Source of the DNA: Pseudomonas sp. CAN1
GTDB taxonomy: Bacteria; Pseudomonadota; Gammaproteobacteria; Pseudomonadales; Pseudomonadaceae
Length of the DNA: 44,195 nucleotides
Direction: 5' to 3'
NCBI RefSeq assembly: GCF_030462585.1
Contig: NZ_JASMRU010000021.1
Span: 69,275 to 113,469, forward strand
A program made the translations under genes and the position numbers. Positions 17,081 to 25,352 of this stretch are shown in pieces. Each line of letters begins with the position of its first letter. Position 1 is the stretch's first letter. A model generated the notes under the pieces. It ran no database searches. It saw nothing but the letters and a program-made list of their open reading frames with translations, and had not been told where the DNA came from.

Positions 17081-19561
17081 TCAGAAGTCGGCCTTCAGGG
17101 TAACGGTGTAGTTGCGTGGGTCGCCGTACTGGTTGCTCGCGTTCAGCCAGCCGATGGAGGAGTAGTACTTCTTGTCGAACAGGTTGTTGCCGTTCAGGGC
17201 GACGCTGAAGTTCTTGTTGATCTGGTAGCCCAGGCGGGCGTTCCAGATGGCGTAGCCGGATTGCTTGATATCGCCGACGCCGCCGGTGCCGCCGAAGTTG
17301 GTGTTGTAGTTCTCGCTCTGGATGCTGGCGCCCGCGCCGGCGCTCCACTGGTTCAGCTCGCCCGGCAGCTTGTAGTCGGCCCAGAAGCGCAGCAGGTGGC
17401 GCGGCGTGTAGCTGTTGAAGGTGGAGCCGGAGGACGAGGTGCCGTCGCCCGGATCGTTGAGGAACTTGGTCGAGGTGTAGGTGTAGCCGGCGAACAGCTG
17501 CAGGTCCCTGAGCACTTCACCGCTGATCTCCGCGTCGAAGCCTTCGGCGCGAACCTTGCCGCCGGCCACGTAGCAGTTGTCTTCGCCGTTCTGCCCGCAC
17601 TCCGACGCGTAGTCGTACTGCGCACGGTTTTCCTGGTCCACGCGGAAGATCGCGAAGCTGGTGTTGACGCGGCCATCCAGCAGCTCGCCTTTCAGGCCGA
17701 TCTCGTAGTTCGAACCCTCGATGGGCTTGAGCGGGGCGGTGTCCTGGGTCAGTTCGGTCTGCGGCTTGAAGATGTCGGTGTAGCTGGCGTAGACCGACCA
17801 CTGGTTGTTCAGCTCGTAGATGAGGCCGCCGTAGGGGGTGAACTCGCCGGTTTCCTTCGAGTGCGCAGGGGCAGGGGAGGAGGTGGTGAAGCGGGTCAGC
17901 TCATAGTCGTACTGGTAGTTGCTGGCGCGCCCGCCCAGGACCAGGGTCAGCGGCTCGGCGAGCTTGTAGCGCACCACGCCGTAGAGACCGTTCTGGCGGA
18001 TATGGCCCTTGGAGGTACCGGCGTAGGTGGTCGCGAGCATTTCCTCGGTGGTCGGCTCGCGCGGCGATACCGGGTCGTAGATATTGATCGGCCCGAGGTT
18101 GAGCAGGCCGCCTTGCAGGTCATCGGTCTTCAGGTCGCTGGCGTTGGCGCCGACCACCACCTGGTGCTCCAGGTCGAAGGCACGCCACTTGCCGGCGAGG
18201 TTGATGTCCGCGCCCTGGTTGATGTTCTCGAAGTCGTAGAGGTAGGCGCGCGACTGCATACCGTCGCCGGTGGCCGGGTCGACGGCGCCGCGGCCGAAGC
18301 TGTAGAGGATGTCGTTGGTCTCGCGGATGTAGCTGCCCGAGGCATTCAGGCGCCAGTCGGCGTTGAAGTCATGAGTGACGTCGGCGAACCAGGTGGTCTG
18401 CTTGTTGTTCCACTTGTTCCAGTCCGCGCCGGTGAAGGTGGAGCGGCCCGCATTCACCGCACTGCCATCCTTGTTGCGCGGCAGGCCGCCGAAGGACGGG
18501 GTCGAGTGCAGGTCTTCCACGCTGGCGCCGGCGGCTACCCTGGTGTTGTCGGTCAGGTCGTATTCGAGAATGCCGTAGAGCACGTTCTTGCGGCTGTCCG
18601 CGGTGTCGTAGAAATAGTCCCGGTCCTCGTGGCCGGCCACTACCCGGCCGCGCAGCCTGCCGTCGGCGCTGAGCGGAGCACTGCCATCGATGGTCTGCCG
18701 GTAGGTGTCCCACGAGCCTGCGCTGGCGGTGATGGACAGCGACGGCTCGACCTTCGGGCGTTTGCGCACGAGGTTGATGGCGGCGCCGGGGTTGCCGCTA
18801 CCCTGCAGCAGGCCGTTGGCGCCGCGCAGCACTTCCACGCGGTCGTAGAGCAGGGTGTCGGAGGTGAAGCTGCTGCCGATGGCGTAGTAGCGGCGGTCGA
18901 GGGGGACGCCGTCGTACTGGATGGTCTCCACCTCGAAGCCGCGCGAGTAGATGTACTTGCCGCCGGACGGGCTCTGGTAGGTGGTGATGCCGGTGGTTTT
19001 CTCCAGCACCTGGTCCAGTGTGTCGAGGCGCTGGTCGTCCATCGCCTTGCGTGTGATGACGGTGACCGTCTGCGGAATGTCCTTCAGGCGCTGGGTCGAC
19101 TTGCCGATGGTGGCTTCGCCGGAGGTGTAGGAGCCGGAGTCTTCCGTCGTCGGCCCCAGGCCCTGACCGGTGACGACCGTATCGCTCATCGCCAGGGCAT
19201 CGGGGATTTCCTCCAGCACGTAGCTGCCGCCCTGGTCCACCGCGCGCAGGCCGGTGCCGGAGAGGAGGGCAGCGAAGCCGGCCTCCCGCGAATAGCTGCC
19301 GTGCAGGCCGGCCGACTGGAGGTGAGCAGTCTTGCTGGCATCGAACGAGAGCGCGACCCCGGCTTCGCTGGCAAAGCGGCTGAGCACTTCGGTCAGCGAG
19401 CCCGCAGCGATGTCGTACTGGCGCATGCTCTGCACCGCGCCAGACGAAGCAGGCTCTGAGGGCTCTGCGCCCTGAACGACGGGTACACCGACGACGGTGA
19501 CACTGAAGAGGGCAGCCTGCACATGGATGGCAAGCCGATGGCGAATGAACGGATACAGCAT
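17081..19561 (-). CDS. TonB-dependent ferric-siderophore receptor with STN signalling domain (module 2)
   Basis: An 826-residue outer membrane receptor. Signal peptide (about 1-31, ending VVQGA), STN domain (about 45-100; YDIAAGSLTEVLSRFASEAG), TonB-box-like DTVVTGQ, plug (KDIPQTVTVITRKAMDD; VEVLRGANGLLQGSGNPGAAIN), then the barrel with C-terminal Phe (LKADF). The ATG at 19561 is preceded by GGGGAGAG. Its plug differs from receptors 1 and 3, which resemble each other more closely, so this one probably takes a different siderophore. It is the last gene of the fecI2-fecR2-receptor unit, separated from fecR2 by 113 nt holding a candidate ECF promoter. Confidence 0.9.
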   Translation of the reverse strand: MLYPFIRHRLAIHVQAALFSVTVVGVPVVQGAEPSEPASSGAVQSMRQYDIAAGSLTEVLSRFASEAGVALSFDASKTAHLQSAGLHGSYSREAGFAALLSGTGLRAVDQGGSYVLEEIPDALAMSDTVVTGQGLGPTTEDSGSYTSGEATIGKSTQRLKDIPQTVTVITRKAMDDQRLDTLDQVLEKTTGITTYQSPSGGKYIYSRGFEVETIQYDGVPLDRRYYAIGSSFTSDTLLYDRVEVLRGANGLLQGSGNPGAAINLVRKRPKVEPSLSITASAGSWDTYRQTIDGSAPLSADGRLRGRVVAGHEDRDYFYDTADSRKNVLYGILEYDLTDNTRVAAGASVEDLHSTPSFGGLPRNKDGSAVNAGRSTFTGADWNKWNNKQTTWFADVTHDFNADWRLNASGSYIRETNDILYSFGRGAVDPATGDGMQSRAYLYDFENINQGADINLAGKWRAFDLEHQVVVGANASDLKTDDLQGGLLNLGPINIYDPVSPREPTTEEMLATTYAGTSKGHIRQNGLYGVVRYKLAEPLTLVLGGRASNYQYDYELTRFTTSSPAPAHSKETGEFTPYGGLIYELNNQWSVYASYTDIFKPQTELTQDTAPLKPIEGSNYEIGLKGELLDGRVNTSFAIFRVDQENRAQYDYASECGQNGEDNCYVAGGKVRAEGFDAEISGEVLRDLQLFAGYTYTSTKFLNDPGDGTSSSGSTFNSYTPRHLLRFWADYKLPGELNQWSAGAGASIQSENYNTNFGGTGGVGDIKQSGYAIWNARLGYQINKNFSVALNGNNLFDKKYYSSIGWLNASNQYGDPRNYTVTLKADF

Positions 19562-19644
19562 GGTCTCTCCCCGGTGGTGGTGACCAAGTGGGTCACTGAT
19601 GCCGGAGTAGCCGAACCAGGGACGAAAAAAGTGCACGGTGACTG

Positions 19645-19659
19645 GAAAAATCTTTTCTC
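19645..19659 (-). promoter_or_regulatory. AT-rich motif upstream of receptor 2 (candidate ECF promoter)
   Basis: The minus strand reads GAGAAAAGATTTTTC, 15 nt after the fecR2 stop. It matches the 15-nt motifs at the other two fecR/receptor junctions. The role is inferred from position and recurrence only. Confidence 0.4.
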
Positions 19660-19674
19660 GCGTCCACGCAGGCT

Positions 19675-20631
19675 TCAGCTTCGCGGAACCACGGTCACCC
19701 AATACCCCGTGCGATACACCGCCGCGACCGGGAAACTGCGCTCCAGTGCTCTGAGCGCTAGGTCGGTGTCATCGACCGGGAAGGCGCCGGAAATGCGCAG
19801 GCCACTGATGCGCGGATCGCACCTCAGCCAGCCGTGGCGGTACCGTCCCAGTTCTTCCAGCAATTCACCGAGCGGTCGGTCGATCGCGATCAGGCTGCCC
19901 TGTGCCCAGGCGCCAACCGACGCATCACTGACCTGCGCGGGCTCGATGCTGCCGGAGAGGATTCGCGTGTGCTGGCCGGCCTCCAGGCGCAGGACAGCCG
20001 CCTGGCCGGGTACGGAGACCTCGACCGCTTTCTCCAGTACCGCCACCTCGGTTCCGTTGCCCCAGCTGCTCACGCTGAAGCGCGTGCCTAGCGCGCGTAC
20101 GGTGGCGTCGGCGCTGCGAACGCGGAAGGGCCTGCCGAGACTGTCGCTCGCGGTATTCACCATGACTTCACCGGCACGCAGGAGGATCAGCCGCTGGTCT
20201 GCATCGAACAGCACATCCACCGCGCTGTCGGTGCCCAGCTGCATCTGGCTGCCATCCGCCAGGGTGAAGTGGCGGCGTTCACCCACCGCCGTCCTGTAGC
20301 CAGCGGTGTAGCGCTGGCGCGCGTCACTGCGCCAGCCCAGGGTGGCCAGGCCGCCCAGCGAGGCGAGCACGACGACGCTGCGCAGCACCTGGCGCCGCGA
20401 CTGCCCGGCCGAGGCCAGCGTGGCAGCCGCCAGGCGACCCGGCACGCGGGCCATCTGCAGGTTCACCGATTCGATGCGCTGCCAGGCGCGCTGGTTGATC
20501 GGGTCGGCCGCCAGCCAGCGCTGCCAGGCCTGCTGATCGGCTCCGCCCGGTGCCGCATTGGCCAGGCGCGCATACCAGCGCGCCGCTTCGCCGATGGCGG
20601 CTCGCTCATGGGGTTGCAGGGCGTCGCTCAC
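19675..20631 (-). CDS. fecR: FecR-family anti-sigma factor / signal transducer (module 2)
   Basis: A 318-residue paralogue of the module-1 FecR. DUF4880 N-terminus (about 10-60; AARWYARLANAAPGGADQQ, AWQRWLAADPINQRAWQ), twin-arginine membrane segment (QSRRQVLRSVVVLASLGG, about 77-97), FecR domain (GERRHFTLADGSQMQLGT on), and C-terminal secretin-like domain. The GTG at 20631 overlaps the sigma-factor stop as GTGA, exactly as in module 1. It passes the signal from receptor 2 to the sigma factor encoded just upstream. Confidence 0.9.
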   Translation of the reverse strand: MSDALQPHERAAIGEAARWYARLANAAPGGADQQAWQRWLAADPINQRAWQRIESVNLQMARVPGRLAAATLASAGQSRRQVLRSVVVLASLGGLATLGWRSDARQRYTAGYRTAVGERRHFTLADGSQMQLGTDSAVDVLFDADQRLILLRAGEVMVNTASDSLGRPFRVRSADATVRALGTRFSVSSWGNGTEVAVLEKAVEVSVPGQAAVLRLEAGQHTRILSGSIEPAQVSDASVGAWAQGSLIAIDRPLGELLEELGRYRHGWLRCDPRISGLRISGAFPVDDTDLALRALERSFPVAAVYRTGYWVTVVPRS

Positions 20632-21137
20632 AGGACGCCCGCCATGGCCAGGCAGCAGTGCTCCATGGCCTTGGCCATGTACTTGTTCACGGTGCGGACG
20701 GATATCCCCAGTCGCTCGGCGATCTGGATATAAGTCAGCCCTTCGAGCTGGGAAAGGATGAACGCCTGCCGGACCTTCGGCCCCAGGCCATCGAGCATGC
20801 GGTCGATTTCCGTCAGCGCTTCGAGCAGCAGAGCTTGCTCCTCAAGGGACGGCTGCACCGCTTCGGGAAGCAGCGCCAGCGCTTCCAGATAGGCGCGCTC
20901 CAGCGAACGGCGGCGGTACAGGTCGATGACCAGACCGCGGGCGATGGTCTGCAGGTAGTGCCGGGGCTCACGAATCGCCTCGGCGCTCCGGGCCATCAGC
21001 ACGCGAACGAAGGTGTCCTGCGCCAGGTCGGCGGCATCGGCGGAATCGTTGAGGCGCTTGCGCAGCCAGCCCCGCAGCCAGCCATGATGGTCGCGGTAAA
21101 GCATCCCTACCGCCTGCAGCGACGAATCCCCCTGCAT
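20628..21137 (-). CDS. fecI: FecI-family ECF sigma factor (module 2)
   Basis: A 169-residue ECF sigma factor with region 2 (ADLAQDTFVRVLMA; YLQTIARGLVIDLYRRR) and region 4 (PKVRQAFILSQLEGLTY; IAERLGISVRTVNKYMAKAMEHC). Its N-terminal DHHGWLRGWLRKRL closely matches the module-1 sigma factor, so the two minus-strand modules are likely duplicates. The ATG at 21137 has only a weak AGGGG upstream. A strong Fur-box match (21160-21178) lies 22 nt before it. Confidence 0.92.
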   Translation of the reverse strand: MQGDSSLQAVGMLYRDHHGWLRGWLRKRLNDSADAADLAQDTFVRVLMARSAEAIREPRHYLQTIARGLVIDLYRRRSLERAYLEALALLPEAVQPSLEEQALLLEALTEIDRMLDGLGPKVRQAFILSQLEGLTYIQIAERLGISVRTVNKYMAKAMEHCCLAMAGVL

Positions 21138-21159
21138 TGCAATCCCCTAAGAACAATTT

Positions 21160-21178
21160 GCAAACGACAATCGTTATC
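21160..21178 (-). promoter_or_regulatory. Fur-box-like site upstream of fecI of module 2
   Basis: The plus strand reads GCAAACGACAATCGTTATC, 14 of 19 matches to the Fur consensus GATAATGATAATCATTATC with the right half almost perfect. It sits in the divergent region between modules 2 and 3. Confidence 0.7.
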
Positions 21179-21343
21179 AAATATACGGGATGTGGCAACG
21201 CTTGGAAACTGCAGGGTGGTGAGTGTCGGCTTCTGGCCGCTAGTTGCCTTTCGCTGCACTTGGTACACGCACTCGCGAATGAGCCACTTGCTCCTCAAGC
21301 CCTGCGAGCTGCGGCTACTAGCCATTTGAGATGCGCTGTATAT

Positions 21344-21362
21344 AATGCGACTCAATCTCATT
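21344..21362 (+). promoter_or_regulatory. Promoter -10 and Fur-box-like palindrome before fecI of module 3
   Basis: A perfect TATAAT (21341-21346) overlaps the 19-nt imperfect palindrome AATGCGACTCAATCTCATT, whose ends (AATG...CATT) and inner bases resemble the palindromic form of Pseudomonas Fur boxes. It lies 18 nt before the sigma-factor ATG. The match is weaker than the module-2 site. Confidence 0.5.
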
Positions 21363-21379
21363 TGATTGCAGTGGAAGCA

Positions 21380-21913
21380 ATGACTCGGGTTCCTCCAAGC
21401 GCGGAGCTGATTGGCGCGCTGGCTCTGCATTACGACGATCTCGTCGACTTCATCCGCCGGCGTTTTCAGGGCAGCCAATTTGCGCGCGACGTCGTGCATG
21501 ATGTCTGCGTTCAAGTCCTGGAGAAACCGCCGAAGGAGCGCATCAAGTTACCGCTGGCGTTCCTGCGCCGCGCTTCCTTCAACAAGGCCATCGATCGCAG
21601 CCGGGCGGACAATACTCGCAATGCGTATTTCGAGTTGTCCGCCGAGGTGCCCGACTGGCACGTGCACGAGGTGGATGGTGCCTGCGCCCTGGATTTCGAG
21701 CAGCAGTTGGAAGCCCTGCTCGCCATTATCGAAGCGTTGCCAACGCGCGCGCGGCAGATATTCCTGTTGCATCGCATTCACGACATGTCTCGCCAGGACA
21801 TTGCCCGCGAACTGGGTATCACCCTGAACATGGTGGGAAAGCATCTTTCCCGCGCCATGATCGCTATCGCTCGTGATTGGGAACCGGCGCGACAGGCGCT
21901 GGCGGGCCGATGA
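21380..21913 (+). CDS. FecI-like ECF sigma factor (module 3)
   Basis: A 177-residue ECF sigma factor of a different subgroup from modules 1 and 2. Region 2 reads LVDFIRRRFQGSQFARDVVHDVCVQVL and FLRRASFNKAIDRSRADNTR; region 4 reads LPTRARQIFLLHRIHDMSRQDIARELGITLNMVGKHLSRAM. The ATG at 21380 is used because TGGAAG precedes it and the family starts near SAELIGALALHYDDL. The frame stays open 243 nt further upstream, but that part crosses the Fur-box and promoter region. Its stop overlaps the FecR start as ATGA. Confidence 0.9.
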   Translation: MTRVPPSAELIGALALHYDDLVDFIRRRFQGSQFARDVVHDVCVQVLEKPPKERIKLPLAFLRRASFNKAIDRSRADNTRNAYFELSAEVPDWHVHEVDGACALDFEQQLEALLAIIEALPTRARQIFLLHRIHDMSRQDIARELGITLNMVGKHLSRAMIAIARDWEPARQALAGR

Positions 21914-22752
21914 TGCACCAAGATCCTGCAGGCAATCGACAAGACAACGATCCACTACAGCCCTACGAGGAGGCCCTCAAGACGCGTGTGCCTTCGCGCA
22001 ATGAATTGCTCGCCGAAGCCAAGGCCTTCAGCGCGCGTCAGCGCCGGCGCAAGCAGACCCTGGCGGGGGGCCTTTCCGTGCTGGCGCTGGGCGTGGGATT
22101 GTGGGTCGCCGATCCTGCATGGCGCAGCGAGGAACAGCGCACGGCAGTCGGGCAAAGCAAGAGCCTGCTGTTGGCGGACGGCAGCCGGGTTGTTCTCAAC
22201 AGCGCCACCGTTCTGCAGGTAGAGAGTCGCCTGCGCAGTCGGCAGATCGAACTGGTGGAAGGGGAGGCGACCTTTACCGTGGCGCATGGGCCGAAGCCAT
22301 TCACCGTGCGCAGCCAGGGCGTTTCCGTCCGGGACATCGGCACTGCCTTCAATGTGCGCAGCGACCGGCGCGGTGTCTCGGTGACGGTACTCGAAGGCGC
22401 CGTCGCGGTAGGCAATGCGACTTCGCCGGAGCTGCGCCTGGAGGCGGGCCAGCAAATGACCTCAACCCGCTCGAGTCTGGGTCTGGTGCAGGCGGTAGAC
22501 GCGGATCGCGCCATCGCCTGGCAGCACGGCAAGCTCCGTTTCGACGGCACCCCGCTACAGGATGTGCTGGTGGATATCCAGCGCTACCGCACGGCGCCAA
22601 TCCGTCTGGCGGACCCTCGCGTGACGGGCTTGCGTGTGTCAGGCGAATTCGACAGCCAGGCGGTTGAAGCGCTGATCGATCTGCTGCCGTCGATCCTGCC
22701 GGTGCAGGTGAGTCGCCGGCCGGATGGCAGCGTCGAAGTCGGCGCGCGCTGA
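21910..22752 (+). CDS. FecR-family anti-sigma factor / signal transducer (module 3)
   Basis: A 280-residue protein, shorter than the other two because its N-terminal sigma-binding region is reduced (PYEEALKTRVPSRNELLAEAKAFSARQ). A basic RQRRRKQTLAGG followed by a hydrophobic stretch forms the membrane segment (about 48-70). The FecR domain (GQSKSLLLADGSRVVLNSAT; GEATFTVAHGPKPFTV) and C-terminal domain (GLRVSGEF, VEALIDLLPSILPVQVSRR) follow. The ATG at 21910 overlaps the sigma stop (ATGA); an ATG three bases on is equally possible. The receptor follows after 92 nt. Confidence 0.88.
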   Translation: MMHQDPAGNRQDNDPLQPYEEALKTRVPSRNELLAEAKAFSARQRRRKQTLAGGLSVLALGVGLWVADPAWRSEEQRTAVGQSKSLLLADGSRVVLNSATVLQVESRLRSRQIELVEGEATFTVAHGPKPFTVRSQGVSVRDIGTAFNVRSDRRGVSVTVLEGAVAVGNATSPELRLEAGQQMTSTRSSLGLVQAVDADRAIAWQHGKLRFDGTPLQDVLVDIQRYRTAPIRLADPRVTGLRVSGEFDSQAVEALIDLLPSILPVQVSRRPDGSVEVGAR

Positions 22753-22767
22753 GAGAAAAATATTTTC
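22753..22767 (+). promoter_or_regulatory. AT-rich motif upstream of receptor 3 (candidate ECF promoter)
   Basis: GAGAAAAATATTTTC begins immediately after the fecR stop and corresponds in sequence and position to the motifs before receptors 1 and 2. The GC content of the flanks makes the AT tract stand out. It is a candidate -35 region for the module-3 sigma factor. Confidence 0.4.
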
Positions 22768-22844
22768 AACGCGACGTCACCTTTTCCGCGTCGCCATCCG
22801 CCTATCCCTGTGAACGTCATTTGATCGTGTCACTGGGGAGTTGA

Positions 22845-25244
22845 ATGGACACTAAAGTACCCTCGCGCCGCTTTGGTTTCGCGCGCCTTTCGCTACTGGC
22901 AGGCGGCCTGTTGCTCGCTTCCACCCTGCAGGCGCAGGAAGCGCGCTATGCGTTTACGCTGCCGCCGCAACCGCTGGATCGGGCGCTCAACGAGTTGGCT
23001 CGGCAGACTGGCACCCGCATCCTCTTCGCCACGGACGCAACTGCGGGTCTGCAGGCTCCGGCGCTCAGCGGCGAACTGAGCGTGCAGCAGGCCTTGCGAC
23101 AACTGCTGCGGGGAACCCGGCTGCGGCTGGAGCAGACCGCCGATGGCAGTTACCTGGTGGCTGCGCCGCAGACTGATGCGGTGTTGGAAATGGATGCCAC
23201 TCAGGTGCTCGGACAGCAGTTGGGGGAAGTCACCGAGCACAGCGGGTCCTACACCACCGGAAGCATGAGCGTGGGTACCAAGCTGGCCTCCTCGCTGCGC
23301 GAGACGCCGCAATCGGTCACCGTGGTAAGCCGCCAGCGCATGGACGACCAGAACCTGCAGAAGCTGGAAGACATCGCCACCTACACGCCGGGCCTGACCC
23401 TGCGCAAGACCGGTGGGGAACGCCCGGAGTTCTACTCCCGTGGCGCGGCCATCGACAACATCATGATCGACGGCCTACCGGTGGCCTATGACAGCGACAC
23501 CCTCGGTACCTCGACGCTGGCCATGTACGACCACGTGGAGGTGGTGCGCGGTGCCTCCGGCCTGATGGTCGGCGCGGGCAATCCTTCAGGCACCCTCAAC
23601 CTGGTGCGAAAGCGCCCGACCTTGGCGCCACAGCTGACTTTCACCGGCAGTGCCGGACGCTGGGACGATTACCGGGGCGAAGTCGATGTCAGCGGCAAGC
23701 TGAGCGACAGCGGCGACCTGCGCGGTCGCTTCGTCGGCGCCTACCAGGATCGCAACAGCTTCGTCGACGCTTACGGCAACCAGCGCCAACTGTTCTACGG
23801 TATCGGCGAGTACGATCTCAACGAAGCCACGACCCTCACGCTGGGGGCCTGGTACAACCGCGAAGACAATCCCGGCGCCGACTGGAACGGTCTGCCCACT
23901 CGCCCGGATGGCAGCTTCTTCGACTTCTCCCGCTCCGCGCGCACGGCGCCGGACTGGACCTACTGGGACAAGGAAAACCGCAGCGCTTTCGCCGAAGTAG
24001 AGCACCGTTTCGATAACGACTGGAAGCTGCGGTTCAACGCGACCTGGCTGCGTGGCGACATGGACATGCTCGGCGGCAGCCTCTACACCGACGAGAACGA
24101 TGCCTACCACCTGAACATCGGCCGCTATACGTACCAGCACACCCAGAAGAGTGTCGATACATACGCCAGCGGGCCCTTCAGCCTGTTCGGCGCCACCCAC
24201 GAACTGGTGGTCGGCGCCAGTTGGCGGCGTGACGAAACCAACGATGGCCCCGGCGGCCCCGGCATCGATTCGGACGTGATCGTCGATCCGCAGCACTTCG
24301 ACCCCAAGGCCTATCCCAAGCCGGCCATCGACAACAACTGGTCGCGCGATGGCCATGAGCAGCAGTCGAGCACATACGCCACGGCGCGCTTCAACCTGCG
24401 TGAGGATGTGCACCTGATCCTCGGCTCGCGCCTGGACTGGTACGAATATGAGCAGCTCACCCATTCGGGCGAATACAGCTTTGGCGACGACTACAAGGCG
24501 ACTCGCGAGTACACCCCCTATGCCGGAGTCATCTACGACCTGAACGACACCTATTCGGTCTACGCCAGCTGGACTCGCATCTTCAAACCCCAGGCAGCCC
24601 AGAGCGTGAGCGGCAGCCTGCTGGAACCGGTGACCGGCACCAACTATGAAACCGGGATCAAGGGCGAGTATTTCGGTGGGGCGCTCAATGCCAGTGCGGC
24701 GCTGTTTCAACTGGTGCAGGAAAATCTCGCCAAGTCGCTGCCATCCGCACAATGCGCCCCGGGAGTCAGCGCCTGCTACGAGGCCAGTGGCGAAGTGCGT
24801 ACCCGCGGTGTGGAGCTGGAAGTGGGCGGCGAGCTGGTGCCAGGCTGGCAGATGTCCGCCGGCTACACCTATGCCGGAGCCGAGTACACCAAGTCCAGCG
24901 ACTCGGCAGAGAAGGGCGAGCGCTTTGACAGCGATACGCCCTACAACCTGTTCAAGGTCTTCACTACCTATCGATTGCCCGGTGAGCTGGATCGCTGGAC
25001 AGTAGGTGGTGGCTTCCGTACCCAGAGCAGCGCCTACACCAGCTTCGGCGTGAAGCAGGGCGGCTACAGCGTCAGCGACTTCATGCTGGCCTACCAGCCC
25101 GCCGCGGAGTGGCAGCTGCAGGCCAATCTGAACAACGCCTTTGACAAGCGCTACTACCAGAACATAAGCAACAGCTGGGGCGCCAACAGCTTCGGTGACC
25201 CGCGCAATCTGATGTTGACGGTGCGCTACAGCCCTGGCTTCTGA
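22845..25244 (+). CDS. TonB-dependent ferric-siderophore receptor with STN signalling domain (module 3)
   Basis: A 799-residue outer membrane receptor. Signal peptide 1-30 (ending LQAQEA), STN domain about 33-88 (FTLPPQPLDRALNELARQTG), TonB-box-like DATQVLGQ, plug (SSLRETPQSVTVVSRQRMDD; VEVVRGASGLMVGAGNPSG), barrel, and C-terminal Phe. GGGGAG lies about 5 nt before the ATG. The linker after the STN domain (EMDAT-V-GQ-LGE-TEHSGSYTTGS) is nearly the same as in receptor 1, pointing to shared ancestry although the two lie in opposite orientation with a third receptor between. A terminator follows. Confidence 0.92.
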   Translation: MDTKVPSRRFGFARLSLLAGGLLLASTLQAQEARYAFTLPPQPLDRALNELARQTGTRILFATDATAGLQAPALSGELSVQQALRQLLRGTRLRLEQTADGSYLVAAPQTDAVLEMDATQVLGQQLGEVTEHSGSYTTGSMSVGTKLASSLRETPQSVTVVSRQRMDDQNLQKLEDIATYTPGLTLRKTGGERPEFYSRGAAIDNIMIDGLPVAYDSDTLGTSTLAMYDHVEVVRGASGLMVGAGNPSGTLNLVRKRPTLAPQLTFTGSAGRWDDYRGEVDVSGKLSDSGDLRGRFVGAYQDRNSFVDAYGNQRQLFYGIGEYDLNEATTLTLGAWYNREDNPGADWNGLPTRPDGSFFDFSRSARTAPDWTYWDKENRSAFAEVEHRFDNDWKLRFNATWLRGDMDMLGGSLYTDENDAYHLNIGRYTYQHTQKSVDTYASGPFSLFGATHELVVGASWRRDETNDGPGGPGIDSDVIVDPQHFDPKAYPKPAIDNNWSRDGHEQQSSTYATARFNLREDVHLILGSRLDWYEYEQLTHSGEYSFGDDYKATREYTPYAGVIYDLNDTYSVYASWTRIFKPQAAQSVSGSLLEPVTGTNYETGIKGEYFGGALNASAALFQLVQENLAKSLPSAQCAPGVSACYEASGEVRTRGVELEVGGELVPGWQMSAGYTYAGAEYTKSSDSAEKGERFDSDTPYNLFKVFTTYRLPGELDRWTVGGGFRTQSSAYTSFGVKQGGYSVSDFMLAYQPAAEWQLQANLNNAFDKRYYQNISNSWGANSFGDPRNLMLTVRYSPGF

Positions 25245-25273
25245 GGGGCACTGGTATCAGTGTTGTGAAAACT

Positions 25274-25312
25274 GACCGGTACAGACTGCTGGGTTGGTGC
25301 CGGTCGTATTTT
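25274..25312 (+). terminator. Rho-independent terminator after receptor 3
   Basis: A 9-bp stem GACCGGTAC / GTGCCGGTC (one G-T pair) with a 14-nt loop is followed by GTATTTT. It starts 30 nt after the receptor stop. Confidence 0.7.
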
Positions 25313-25352
25313 CGCTGAGCTGCAATGCCTGCCTCCGCCCCATAGCGGCCGC

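Noticed and set aside
17261-19459. 732-codon plus-strand frame opposite receptor 2
   Set aside because: It mirrors the receptor gene codon by codon and has a repetitive Val/Ala/Gly composition without domain features.
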